Numbered from the stretch's first letter, positions 9,490 to 17,821 are shown. The stretch is 40,972 bases of DNA from Bacteroidales bacterium (GCA_012719495.1 JAAYAG010000095.1:1-40972), one strand, 5' to 3'. Notes: generated by a model from the sequence alone, not told the origin. Made by a program: numbers and translations.

Positions 9490-9657
9490 GTGATTTCTTT
9501 CTACATAAAACAATACAACAAACTAAATGACGATGAGAACCACCATTTTTAGCACATAAAACACAGCAACTTAGTAAAACCGCTCAACACCAAAACCATC
9601 ACGTAAAAAAACGCGATTCATTTCTTGATAAAAATACGTAAAAAACAGAATCATCGA

Positions 9658-10140
9658 TCATTCTTTGACCATGAAATCAGCAAGCATTTTATAATGAGGT
9701 AATTCTTTAATAAACAAAACATTACCTTGCTGCAGATTCGTCTGACAGATATAATGTTCAAGTCCGTTGGTTACATACAAAAAAGGAATATGAAGCTGAA
9801 GGTTATACACAGCAATCTGATCGAACACGGTGCTGGTAATTTTCACACCGGGAGCCTTGCATTCGACAAGCAATACTGGTTTAGCATTGTTGGAATATGC
9901 TACTATATCATACCTTAGTGTTTGAGAATTTAGCGTGAAAGCCCTCTCGACCGAAATAACCGACAAAGGAAAGCCTTTCGAAAAATGAAGATAGGCAATG
10001 CAATGCTGCCGTACCCATTCTTCAGGCGAAAGCGGCACATACTTTCTCCGACAAGGGTCGAAGATGAGCGCTTTCTCCGATTGTTCCTTCATTTTGAACT
10101 CAAAACGAGGAAAATTTAGCACAGGAAGCTGCATTAACAT
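9658..10140 (-). CDS. Stand-alone HsdR N-terminal-type (PD-(D/E)XK) nuclease-fold protein
   Basis: The 160-residue protein matches the N-terminal nuclease domain of type I restriction R subunits (HSDR_N) without the helicase part. Likely active-site residues are E65, D78 in RYDIVAY, and E93/K95 in LLVECKAP. Q108-Y112 (QIAVY) fits the QxxxY motif of this nuclease class. There is no hsdM, hsdS or translocase nearby, so it is not a restriction system as such. Similar small proteins are familiar in Bacteroidota, often near holA as here, but their role is unknown to me. Two start codons two codons apart are possible (10140, 10134). It diverges from amn across 106 bases. Confidence 0.8.
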   Translation of the reverse strand: MLMQLPVLNFPRFEFKMKEQSEKALIFDPCRRKYVPLSPEEWVRQHCIAYLHFSKGFPLSVISVERAFTLNSQTLRYDIVAYSNNAKPVLLVECKAPGVKITSTVFDQIAVYNLQLHIPFLYVTNGLEHYICQTNLQQGNVLFIKELPHYKMLADFMVKE

Positions 10141-10164
10141 GGTTACCTTTTAATGTTACGGAAT

Positions 10165-10172
10165 CAAAACTA
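10165..10172 (-). promoter_or_regulatory. Possible -7 box for the HsdR-N protein gene
   Basis: The minus strand reads TAGTTTTG (TAnnTTTG), 24 bases before the ATG at 10140. A TTG lies 23 bases upstream, at the long end of the accepted spacing. Confidence 0.4.
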
Positions 10173-10246
10173 AGAAAATATTTGGCCTTTACCTGCAAGT
10201 TATCTTCACCGATTGTTCTATTTTTACAAAAAACAAAAGACCGTGT

Positions 10247-11026
10247 ATGAAATCGAAAGAAGAAATAGTAAACAACTGGCTACCCCGATACACCGGTGTT
10301 GAGCTTGAAAATTTTGGGAGATATGTATTACTCACCAACTTTCAACATTATGTCGATTTGTTTGCCCGGTATTTCAACGTGCCTGTTGTTGGCGAAGATC
10401 TCAACATGCCCAGTGCCACCGCTAACGGGATCACCATTTTGAACTTTGGCATGGGAAGCCCCAACGCGGCCACCGCCATGGACCTTCTTAGTGCGATTTC
10501 GCCTCGTGCAGTCTTGTTCCTAGGCAAATGCGGTGGGTTGAAGGCTAAAAACAAAGTAGGCGACCTTATTCTTCCCATTGCTGCCATTAGGCACGACGGA
10601 ACATCGGATGATTATCTTCCACCCGAAGTTCCCGCTCTGCCAGCCTTTAACTTACAACGAGCTGTCTCATCATCAATCCGTGATCGCGGACGCGACTATT
10701 ATACCGGAGTGGTTTTCACCACAAACCGCAGGGTTTGGGAATACGACGACCGTTTTAAAAAATACCTTAGAAAAACCCGCGCTATGGCCATTGACATGGA
10801 AACAGCAACCATTTTCATTACGGGTTTTGCCAACCAGATTCCCACGGGAGCCTTATTACTCGTTTCAGATCAGCCAATGATTTCAACCGGCGTGAAAACT
10901 ACGGAAAGCGACAAATCGGTTACCGCAAAATATGTTGATGAACATGTTGAAATTGGGATTAGAGCCATGGAATTGCTTCGCGATAACGGCAGCTCGGTTA
11001 AACACTTAAAATTTTTCGATGAATGA
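10247..11026 (+). CDS. amn: AMP nucleosidase (short form, PNP/UDP phosphorylase family)
   Basis: The 259-residue cytoplasmic protein belongs to the nucleoside phosphorylase fold and most resembles the short AMP nucleosidases that cleave AMP to adenine and ribose 5-phosphate. Visible motifs are NFGMGSPNAATAMD (phosphate/ribose loop, about 66-79), FLGKCGGL (about 91-98), AIDMETATIF (substrate-binding Met-Glu, about 182-191) and SDQP. It lacks the extra N-terminal domain of the longer E. coli Amn. It is the first gene of a coupled run: its TGA overlaps the holA ATG in an ATGA. No perfect -7 box is seen, only TATTTTTA at 10219-10226. Confidence 0.85.
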   Translation: MKSKEEIVNNWLPRYTGVELENFGRYVLLTNFQHYVDLFARYFNVPVVGEDLNMPSATANGITILNFGMGSPNAATAMDLLSAISPRAVLFLGKCGGLKAKNKVGDLILPIAAIRHDGTSDDYLPPEVPALPAFNLQRAVSSSIRDRGRDYYTGVVFTTNRRVWEYDDRFKKYLRKTRAMAIDMETATIFITGFANQIPTGALLLVSDQPMISTGVKTTESDKSVTAKYVDEHVEIGIRAMELLRDNGSSVKHLKFFDE

Positions 11027-12021
11027 CACATACTGAGATTATTGAAAACCTGAAAAAGAAGATTTATCGCCCTGTATATGTCCTCATGGGCGAAGAACCT
11101 TATTTTATCGACCTTATTTCAGATTATATTGCCGACAACGTGCTGCCCGAAAGCGAGAAAAGCTTCAACCAAACCATTCTTTACGGGAAAGATACAACTA
11201 GCGACATGCTGATTACCATTGCTAGGAGATTTCCAATGATGTCGGCTTATCAGGTTGTCATTCTCAAAGAAGCACAATTATTTGATAAACTTGAGGATGA
11301 ATTGCTCACATACATAGAAAACCCACTGAATTCGACCATATTAGTAATCTGCTACAAATACAAAACGCTCGACAAAAGGAAAAAATTTCTGAAAGTAGCC
11401 GCTGAAAAAGGAATAGTTTTCGAATCACCAAAAATATACGAAAACCAGTTGGGGGCTTGGATCAGCAAATATATTGGCGACAATGGTTTTAAAATTGCCC
11501 CACAGGCAAATGCCATGCTTGCTGAATACCTTGGGACGCAAATAAGCAAAGTAGCCAACGAGTTAGATAAACTAATGATATTGTTGCCCAAGGGAGCTAC
11601 AATTACTCCTGCCGATGTTGAGAAAAATATTGGGATCAGCAAAGAGTATAACATTTTTGAATTGCAGAATGCTCTGGGTGAACGCGACATAATTAAATCA
11701 AACCGCATTGTAAATTATTTTGCTTCGAACAAACAAACCCCATTCCCTTTAGTTATTGGAGGCTTAGGGCAATATTTTGCCAAGCTGCTTAAATACCACT
11801 TTTTGTCCGACAAATCGAAAAACAATGCCGCAAAAGCACTTGGAGTATCACCCTATTTTGTTGACACATATATTAAAGCAGCAAAATACTATTCACCTAA
11901 AAAGCTGGTAGAAATTATATCAATGCTGCGCGAATTCGATATGAAATCGAAAGGCATCGGCAACGTTTCATCAACTGAAGGAGATTTACTCCGCGAACTA
12001 ACCTATAAAATCCTGCACTAG
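11023..12021 (+). CDS. holA: DNA polymerase III subunit delta
   Basis: This is the clamp-loader delta subunit, which opens the beta clamp. The 332-residue product has the expected N-terminal AAA-like domain with the degenerate nucleotide-loop motif VLMGEEPYFIDLI (about 20-32). Helical segments such as KYKTLDKRKKFLK and SKVANELDKLM follow, then the helical C-terminal collar domain (about 215-332). The length is normal. Its start overlaps the amn stop by four bases, and the following rhomboid gene begins one base after its stop, so translation is probably coupled. Confidence 0.93.
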   Translation: MTHTEIIENLKKKIYRPVYVLMGEEPYFIDLISDYIADNVLPESEKSFNQTILYGKDTTSDMLITIARRFPMMSAYQVVILKEAQLFDKLEDELLTYIENPLNSTILVICYKYKTLDKRKKFLKVAAEKGIVFESPKIYENQLGAWISKYIGDNGFKIAPQANAMLAEYLGTQISKVANELDKLMILLPKGATITPADVEKNIGISKEYNIFELQNALGERDIIKSNRIVNYFASNKQTPFPLVIGGLGQYFAKLLKYHFLSDKSKNNAAKALGVSPYFVDTYIKAAKYYSPKKLVEIISMLREFDMKSKGIGNVSSTEGDLLRELTYKILH

Positions 12022-12022
12022 A

Positions 12023-12628
12023 ATGCTCCTACTTATAATACTACTCACTTCTGTGATTTCTGTAATGGCCTTTTCTAATGCAAAAATTAGCGAAACCCTT
12101 AGCCTGAAACCAGTGCTTGTATACCATAATAAACAAGTATACCGAGCTATTACCCATTCGCTTATTCATGCCGACTGGGCACACCTTCTGGTCAACATGT
12201 TTGTACTATTTTCGTTTGGGCAAGCTTGTTTGGCCTATTTCAATCAGTTTTTTGGCACAGCCTCCAATACCTATTTTATAATTCTTTATATAGGAAGCCT
12301 TATTTTTTCAAGCCTGTTTTCAATATACAAACACCGCAACAATCCGTATTATACGGCTGTTGGAGCTTCGGGAGCTGTTATGGCAGTAGTTTTTACCTCA
12401 ATATTTTTCGACCCCTGGAATATGCTTTATTTCTTTGGGATAATTCCGATACCCGGAATAGTTTTTGGTTTTTTATACATGGGTTACAGTATTTATATGG
12501 GGCGCAAAGGCAACGATAATATAGGACACGACGCCCACTTTTTTGGCGCACTTTTCGGTTTCTTATACCCGCTTTTGCTCAACGCCTCGCTCATTCATCA
12601 TTTTATCGACAGGCTATTAATGAGATGA
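12023..12628 (+). CDS. Rhomboid-family intramembrane serine protease
   Basis: A 201-residue, six-helix inner-membrane protease with no extra domains. The catalytic Ser116 is in GASGAVMA and the partner His172 in HDAHFFGALFG. The upstream HxxxN pair (H54, N58 in HLLVNMF) completes the rhomboid signature. It would cleave transmembrane substrates, which cannot be guessed here. It begins one base after holA, and its TGA overlaps the next start in ATGA, so it is embedded in the amn-holA transcript. Confidence 0.92.
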   Translation: MLLLIILLTSVISVMAFSNAKISETLSLKPVLVYHNKQVYRAITHSLIHADWAHLLVNMFVLFSFGQACLAYFNQFFGTASNTYFIILYIGSLIFSSLFSIYKHRNNPYYTAVGASGAVMAVVFTSIFFDPWNMLYFFGIIPIPGIVFGFLYMGYSIYMGRKGNDNIGHDAHFFGALFGFLYPLLLNASLIHHFIDRLLMR

Positions 12629-13467
12629 TCAGCATTGACACAGCACCACTGGTATGGCATAACGGGACCATTGCTCCGAAAGAAAAACTAAACCTTTTCT
12701 TCGATGTAAACCTGTTCCTTTCGACCAACCTTGTTGAGACGTTTTTTTTGCAGGGCACCGAAGTTATGTTTGCCCATGACACTATTTCGAAAATCAAGTC
12801 CTTACTTTCGATATACAAATTCAACACGAAACTTTTCAACGACAACAGTGGCGAATTTTTTCTGAACGAAACACGCCGCTTGCTTATCAGGAACAATTGC
12901 TACAAAACATCGCGCGGATTTCTTTTGATAACCGAACCGCTAGGCAATGCCACACCTAATGAATTCATCTTTATTGAGCCTTCGCCTACACTCTTTGGTG
13001 CAGATAAAGTTTTAAAACAAGCCATTGTATCAAGCAAATTCCTCAAACCCGATGGAAATGTTATGAGTTTGCCCACCATGGAACATGAGTTCAGAAAATT
13101 AGTCAGGGCTGAATTTGAATACGAAAGCGCTGATGATTGCATTATACTTAATCAAAACCAATGCATTACAGAATCCTATAATGGGAATATTTTTCTCATT
13201 GATGGCAACAGGGCTTACACTCCTTCTGCAGGGACTGGCTGCACCATACACCTGCTTAGAGGGGTAATTATTGGTCTATTACAAGACATGGGGATTGAAC
13301 TTACCGAATCAGAAGACTTGCCTGTCGACCTGCTTTTCGAAGTTCGCGAAGTGATAATTGCCGGAACTTCAGGCATTTTCTCATTAAAAGGGCTCGAATA
13401 CAAACGCTACTTCGACATTACAAGAAAAAAATTGACAGAGCGGCTTCTTGCGCTTAGTTTAACGTAG
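12625..13467 (+). CDS. Class IV aminotransferase-fold protein, apparently without the PLP lysine
   Basis: The 280-residue protein aligns by eye with the branched-chain aminotransferase/aminodeoxychorismate lyase family. The C-terminal half has ITESYNGNIFLI (E183, N188) and TGCTIHLLRGVIIGLL, the usual cofactor-phosphate and substrate regions. In family members the PLP-binding Lys lies about 33 residues before that Glu. Here the corresponding stretch reads SLPTMEHEF, with Pro150 near the expected site and no Lys close by. The protein may therefore be non-catalytic or use a different chemistry. It overlaps the rhomboid gene by ATGA. Its 3' end overlaps convergent yqgE by 14 bases. Confidence 0.75.
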   Translation: MISIDTAPLVWHNGTIAPKEKLNLFFDVNLFLSTNLVETFFLQGTEVMFAHDTISKIKSLLSIYKFNTKLFNDNSGEFFLNETRRLLIRNNCYKTSRGFLLITEPLGNATPNEFIFIEPSPTLFGADKVLKQAIVSSKFLKPDGNVMSLPTMEHEFRKLVRAEFEYESADDCIILNQNQCITESYNGNIFLIDGNRAYTPSAGTGCTIHLLRGVIIGLLQDMGIELTESEDLPVDLLFEVREVIIAGTSGIFSLKGLEYKRYFDITRKKLTERLLALSLT

Positions 13468-14041
13468 GATTTTCGGGATAGTTTTCCCAAAGAGAGTATA
13501 TTCCGCCTATTTTTTTCACCATCTCTTTCCAGAGTTCGGTAGTGTCGCCCATGACAAATGCAGGAGGTATATCGGCCACTAACCACGAATCCTCATCTAT
13601 TTCTTCTTTCAATTGACCTTTGTCCCAGCCAGAATAGCCAAGAAAAAAACGCACATGATTTGGGTCAATCTTTCCTTTATTGATAAGGTCTTTCAGCTGG
13701 TTAAAATCTCCGCCCCAGTACAAATCGCCCATAATATGGACACTGTCGTCGATTAACTGCCCATACCGATGGATAAAGTATAGCGATTCGATATCGACCG
13801 GGCCACCAACAAAAATGGGATCAGTATAATCTGGAAATTCATTATAAAATTCAGGAATAGGAAAATCGACCGGTTTGTTCAGAATGAAACCTACCGAACC
13901 ATCGGAAGAATGGTTGACAAGGAAAATAATAGACCGATTGAAATAGCTGCCCGGCAAGAATGGCTCTGCAATGAGAACCCGTCCTTTTTTGGGCGCAACA
14001 TCGTTGGTTTTTATCCTGAATATGTCGCGGCTTGAATGCAT
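13454..14041 (-). CDS. yqgE: YqgE/AlgH-family protein
   Basis: The 195-residue cytoplasmic protein has the family pattern: GRVLIAEPFLPGSYFNRSII (about 20-39), SVGFILNKP, FVGGPVD, and the later FFLGYSGWDKGQL. The molecular function of YqgE/AlgH is unsettled. Some members have been linked to transcriptional regulation of alginate genes. The length is normal. The gene is convergent with the aminotransferase-like gene, with a 14-base 3' overlap. The ftsB/divIC-like gene lies upstream on the same strand, 136 bases away, and that gap holds nothing I can name. Confidence 0.9.
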   Translation of the reverse strand: MHSSRDIFRIKTNDVAPKKGRVLIAEPFLPGSYFNRSIIFLVNHSSDGSVGFILNKPVDFPIPEFYNEFPDYTDPIFVGGPVDIESLYFIHRYGQLIDDSVHIMGDLYWGGDFNQLKDLINKGKIDPNHVRFFLGYSGWDKGQLKEEIDEDSWLVADIPPAFVMGDTTELWKEMVKKIGGIYSLWENYPENPTLN

Positions 14042-14177
14042 TATCTAGTGATTAAAAAATCAACAAGTTATGAAGATAAGAAAATAAAATAAACCATAAA
14101 ACTATTCTTGAAAAAAAATGCAGGTCAAAAAGAAGAAATGATATAAAAAGACAAGTTAAAGCGCTGAAGGAAATGGA

Positions 14178-14474
14178 CTATTTTTCAATGATGACATAAA
14201 TATCTTCATTCTCTTTCTTCATAAAATACGTTTCTCGGGCAAATTTTTCAAGTTCTGCAGGGTTGGTTTTTATGGCATGTAACCGTTTTTTATCTTGCTC
14301 AATCTTTTCGTTCAAATAAGTGGCTTCACGCTTCAATGCTTTCAATTTTAGACTATCGCGACGAATACGAATCCAATTAAACTCATCAAAGAAGAGAATC
14401 CACATCAAGAAAAAGAAAACAATTCCCACATATATTTTATTCTTGTCGATAAAATGGAGAATTCTTTGTTTCAT
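14178..14474 (-). CDS. FtsB/DivIC-type septum formation initiator protein
   Basis: This small bitopic division protein (98 residues) has the classic build: a short basic N-terminus, one membrane helix at about 13-31, a coiled coil at about 38-70 and a compact C-terminal tail with ELEKFARETYFMKKENED. FtsB/DivIC bridges FtsL and FtsQ in the divisome and acts on the periplasmic side. The ATG lies right before the membrane anchor. The 220-base divergent gap to the pentapeptide gene should contain its promoter, but no clean TAnnTTTG is seen. Confidence 0.85.
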   Translation of the reverse strand: MKQRILHFIDKNKIYVGIVFFFLMWILFFDEFNWIRIRRDSLKLKALKREATYLNEKIEQDKKRLHAIKTNPAELEKFARETYFMKKENEDIYVIIEK

Positions 14475-14694
14475 GATTACATCCGGTTTAAATTGAAATT
14501 ACAAGAATTTCGATCAGTCTGTTTTTAAATCAGAAAGAAAAAAAATACTTCTACCTAGATAAAAACAGACAGATCTTTTCCTGACAAATTTCCAGTGTAC
14601 AAAACTAATAAATGAAGTGAAACAATAAAGCATTTATGCTACCTGTTCAGATAAAATAGTGCATCTTTGAAACTGCAAACCAAATTTCTGTACC

Positions 14695-15267
14695 ATGCAA
14701 AACGACAGCAAATACGATACAGTTTTCGAGAAAATTGATTTCAACATCAATAAGTTGGACGCCAAAAAGTACGAAGGATGCACATTCTCGGAATGCATTT
14801 TTCAGCATTGTAACTTGTCGAACATCGTTTTCACCGACTGCCGCTTTGTGGATTGCGATTTGAGCCTGGCCACTTTAGCCGAAGCCGCATTTCACGAAGT
14901 TGAATTTTGCACCTGCAAATTATTAGGCCTGCATTTTGACCAATGTAACGATTTCATTTTTTCAGTAAAATTTAAAGACTGCGTGCTCAACCTATCCTCT
15001 TTTTATGAAGTGAAAATGAAAAAAACTCTATTCAGTAACTGTACACTTCACGAAACCGACTTTGAAAGTACAATACTAACAGAAGCTATTTTTCATGAAT
15101 GTGACCTGACTGGTGCAGTCTTCGAGAATACGAATCTTGAAAAAGCAGATTTCAGAAGCGCTTATAATTTTACAATAAACCCTGAGACAAACAGGATAAC
15201 CAATGCAAAGTTTTCGCTTCATGGGCTCCCCGGGCTATTGGCTCATCACAAAATCGTCATAGAATAG
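14695..15267 (+). CDS. Pentapeptide-repeat protein (McbG/Qnr-like architecture)
   Basis: The 190-residue protein consists largely of A(D/N)LXX-type five-residue repeats from about residue 20 to 155, predicting a right-handed quadrilateral beta helix. It is rich in Cys at repeat positions (for example CTFSECIFQHCNLS and DCRFVDCDLS). A short tail follows, with NPETNRITNAKFS and GLPGLL. Related folds in Qnr and McbG mimic DNA and protect gyrase from quinolones or microcin B17. Whether this one does is not shown, and Qnr proteins are somewhat longer. It appears to be a single-gene unit. CATCTTTG at 14662-14669 is one base off the -7 consensus. Confidence 0.85.
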   Translation: MQNDSKYDTVFEKIDFNINKLDAKKYEGCTFSECIFQHCNLSNIVFTDCRFVDCDLSLATLAEAAFHEVEFCTCKLLGLHFDQCNDFIFSVKFKDCVLNLSSFYEVKMKKTLFSNCTLHETDFESTILTEAIFHECDLTGAVFENTNLEKADFRSAYNFTINPETNRITNAKFSLHGLPGLLAHHKIVIE

Positions 15268-15383
15268 CACAGAGTATCGCGACAAAAACATCATTCAACA
15301 AAACTCAATCAATTGTTGTAAAGTCTTTATTGAATCATTTTTTGTAATTTCATCCACGATACATTAAATCAACATTACAGAGA

Positions 15384-16064
15384 ATGAAAGTCTTAGTTAT
15401 AGAGGACAATCCTAAGCTATTGGAGGCGATAGCTGAAACACTAGTTTCGGAGAAATATGTATGCGAAACAGCTTTGTCGTACCCCGAAGCGCACGAGAAA
15501 ATATTCCTATATCGATATGACATCCTGGTTGTTGACATCAACCTGCCGGGCGGGGGCTCGGGCCTCGACATTATCCGTAAAATAAAAGCGCATGAACCAT
15601 CAACTGGCATTATCGTGATTTCCGCTCGGAATTCGCTCGAAAACAAAATTGAAGGATTGGAACTTGGTGCTGACGATTACCTGACCAAGCCTTTCGATAT
15701 GGCAGAACTTGTTGCCCGCATTAAGGCCCTCCTACGACGAAGAAATTTTATGGGTTCTGACAAAATCAGCATGGGCAATATAAGTATCGACACTGCCAAC
15801 CGGGAAGTTTGGGTCGATAACAACGCGCTGGAGCTTACCCGAAGTGAATACGACATACTGCTTTTCTTTTCGTCGAACCCGGGCCGTGTGCTTACCCGCG
15901 AAAGTATTGCTGAACATATTTGGGGCGACAATATGGATTTGGCCGATTCGTTCGATTTCATTTACTCTCACATAAAGAACCTTCGGAAAAAGATAACATC
16001 GAAAGGAGCAACAGATCCTATTAAAGCGGTGTATGGCGTTGGGTACAAATTTGAGACAGAATAG
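15384..16064 (+). CDS. OmpR/PhoB-type response regulator
   Basis: A 226-residue two-domain transcription factor. The receiver domain has the acidic pair E7/D8, phosphoacceptor D51 in VVDINLPGG, S80 and K102 in TKPFD. The winged-helix DNA-binding domain (about 128-226) contains LTRSEYDILLFFSSNPGRVLT and the terminal VYGVGYKFE typical of OmpR/PhoB proteins. The histidine kinase begins two bases after its stop, so they form one two-component operon. A direct repeat at 17311-17331 downstream of the pair is a plausible binding site. Confidence 0.95.
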   Translation: MKVLVIEDNPKLLEAIAETLVSEKYVCETALSYPEAHEKIFLYRYDILVVDINLPGGGSGLDIIRKIKAHEPSTGIIVISARNSLENKIEGLELGADDYLTKPFDMAELVARIKALLRRRNFMGSDKISMGNISIDTANREVWVDNNALELTRSEYDILLFFSSNPGRVLTRESIAEHIWGDNMDLADSFDFIYSHIKNLRKKITSKGATDPIKAVYGVGYKFETE

Positions 16065-16066
16065 CT

Positions 16067-17305
16067 ATGAAACTACTGCGACGAACCCTTATCGCTACCA
16101 CACTATGGCTTATTCCAATTATGTTGTTGGGAAGTTTCTTCGTTTATTTCATGATCGAATACATTTCACACGAAGAAACCGATGAATTTCTCACCTATGA
16201 AATGGAACGGCTCATCGACTATCATGAAAAATACAACAACCTCCCAGAATTCAGTACTGTAGCCGAGATAATTCCCGACACAAAATACAACAAGCCTGTT
16301 TTTAAAGACACCCTCCTTCTTGAACCCGGCGACAACGAAATGGTTCCCTATCGCGAATTACGTTTCAGCATAATACACAATAACACCGATTTTGCCGTTG
16401 TGTTACGCCACCTTCTCCTAGGTAGCGACGATATCGCAGAAGGCACAATATTTATCATTATTGGATTATTACTTGCAATATCCCTTTCAGTAATAATACT
16501 GATAAACCTTGTAGCCGATAAAATTTGGAAACCTTTTTATGCCACCCTCGACAGGTTGAAATCTTTTAAGATTACTGAACCGCTCCCAAAATTTACCAAA
16601 AGCAAAATCGATGAATTTGAAACCTTAAATTTAACCCTCGGGACACTGCTCAAACAACTAGCCGACGATTACAGAAACAATAAAGAATTTAACGAAAACG
16701 CTTCACACGAACTCCAGACCCACTTAGCCATTATACGTGCCAACACAGAGAAACTGCTGGCCACCAATCAGGAGAATGAAGATAATATTCCACCCATTAC
16801 AAAAATACATTCTGCAGCAAGTCAGCTGTCGCAAATTCAGAAGTCGCTGTTACTTCTGAGCAAAATTTCAAACAGGGAATACTCCAATATCAGCACGGTT
16901 GACTTACAATCCCTTGTAAAAAGCTCGCTCGAAACTTTTGCCGAGGCAATTTCGCTCAGGAACATTTCACTCGATACAACACTCGATACATGTTTCATTG
17001 ATGCTGACGCTGGATTGGCCGGAATACTAATAAACAACTTGCTGAAGAACGCGGTGAAGCACAACATTAGCAATGGATTCATCAGGATTGAACTAAACGC
17101 CCAATGCTTTTCAGTAGCAAACAGTGGCGACCTGTTCGATGGCGACCCATCTGCCATGTTTGAACGGTTTTCGAAAGGTGAGAAAGGCAACACGGGCATA
17201 GGCCTGGCCATTGTGAAACAAATCTGCGAACTTTACGAATTCCACATTGAATACTCAATAAAAGACAAAAATATCCACAAAATATCAATCTTTTTCAGAA
17301 ATTAG
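16067..17305 (+). CDS. Sensor histidine kinase
   Basis: A 412-residue membrane kinase partnered with the upstream regulator. Helix 1 (about 10-30) and helix 2 (about 126-148) enclose a periplasmic domain of about 95 residues without recognisable motifs. The H-box reads ASHELQTHLA (H214), where the usual Pro of RTPL/QTPL is His. The N-box INNLLKNAVKHN (about 322-333), ANSGD, the F-box FERFSKG and G2 box GNTGIGLAIVKQ (about 374-386) form the ATPase domain. No clear HAMP or PAS domain stands out. The stimulus is unknown, but downstream targets suggest the envelope. Confidence 0.93.
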   Translation: MKLLRRTLIATTLWLIPIMLLGSFFVYFMIEYISHEETDEFLTYEMERLIDYHEKYNNLPEFSTVAEIIPDTKYNKPVFKDTLLLEPGDNEMVPYRELRFSIIHNNTDFAVVLRHLLLGSDDIAEGTIFIIIGLLLAISLSVIILINLVADKIWKPFYATLDRLKSFKITEPLPKFTKSKIDEFETLNLTLGTLLKQLADDYRNNKEFNENASHELQTHLAIIRANTEKLLATNQENEDNIPPITKIHSAASQLSQIQKSLLLLSKISNREYSNISTVDLQSLVKSSLETFAEAISLRNISLDTTLDTCFIDADAGLAGILINNLLKNAVKHNISNGFIRIELNAQCFSVANSGDLFDGDPSAMFERFSKGEKGNTGIGLAIVKQICELYEFHIEYSIKDKNIHKISIFFRN

Positions 17306-17310
17306 TTTTT

Positions 17311-17331
17311 TCTCCAAAATGTCTCCAAAAT
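17311..17331 (+). promoter_or_regulatory. Direct repeat, candidate response-regulator operator
   Basis: TCTCCAAAAT occurs twice, at 17311-17320 and 17322-17331, giving 11-bp periodicity, one turn of the helix. OmpR/PhoB-family regulators bind such tandem repeats. It ends seven bases upstream of a -7 box and covers the -33 region, the place expected for an activator. It lies just after the kinase gene, whose regulator is the obvious candidate. Confidence 0.5.
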
Positions 17332-17338
17332 CGTGTTG

Positions 17339-17346
17339 TAGTTTTG
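17339..17346 (+). promoter_or_regulatory. -7 box of the PepSY/BOF/SdiA-like gene set
   Basis: TAGTTTTG matches TAnnTTTG and lies 28 bases before the ATG at 17375. No good TTG sits 17-23 bases upstream; that space holds the direct repeat instead, which fits an activator-dependent promoter. Confidence 0.5.
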
Positions 17347-17374
17347 CTGTATAAACTTTAAAAATACAGTAGAA

Positions 17375-17821
17375 ATGAATACACAACACACAATTAAAGC
17401 AATTGCAATTGCCATATTATCAGTCACATTCCTTGCCAGTTGCGAAAAAGAAACAGTAATTGACAGCAATAGTCTGCCCAAAACTGCACAAGAGTTTATC
17501 ACAACACATTTTGCCGGGCAAAGCATAGTTTCGATAGTGAATGAAAAAGAATTTCTGGAGTCGAGCTATGAAGTTTCGCTTTCCGAAGGGTTCAATCTCA
17601 ATTTCAACCGTAAAGGTGAATGCACAAAAATAGATGGAAATGAGAAACGCGTACCCGATTCGACTTTAGAACAAAAAATCATCGAATATGTAGAAAATAA
17701 TTATACGCCAGCATTTGTAACCAATTGGGAAAAAGAAACCGTTGGCCAAAGCGTAGAGTTATCGAACGATATCGAACTGCTTTTCAACGAAAAAGGGGAA
17801 TTCACCCGCATTGACAACTAA
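17375..17821 (+). CDS. PepSY-like (DUF2874) lipoprotein
   Basis: A 148-residue exported lipoprotein with lipobox LASC (Cys23) after a hydrophobic signal. The mature part is two related halves, each starting with LP/VP, then a helix (AQEFITTHFAG; LEQKIIEYVENNY) and ending in a strand pair (FNLNFNRKGECTKIDG; IELLFNEKGEFTRIDN). This is the double PepSY-like fold of PF11396. Such proteins are periplasmic or outer-membrane and of unknown function, often found with two-component systems in Bacteroidota. It is the first gene after the candidate operator and probably co-transcribed with the next two genes. Confidence 0.85.
   Translation: MNTQHTIKAIAIAILSVTFLASCEKETVIDSNSLPKTAQEFITTHFAGQSIVSIVNEKEFLESSYEVSLSEGFNLNFNRKGECTKIDGNEKRVPDSTLEQKIIEYVENNYTPAFVTNWEKETVGQSVELSNDIELLFNEKGEFTRIDN

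Noticed and set aside
9490-9657. Terminator or small gene between the HsdR-N and C10 protease genes
   Set aside because: T runs occur on the minus strand, but I find no stable stem next to them and no supported reading frame.
14042-14177. Small gene or RNA between yqgE and the ftsB-like gene
   Set aside because: The stretch is AT-rich with no start followed by a useful frame, no tRNA-like fold and no clear hairpin.
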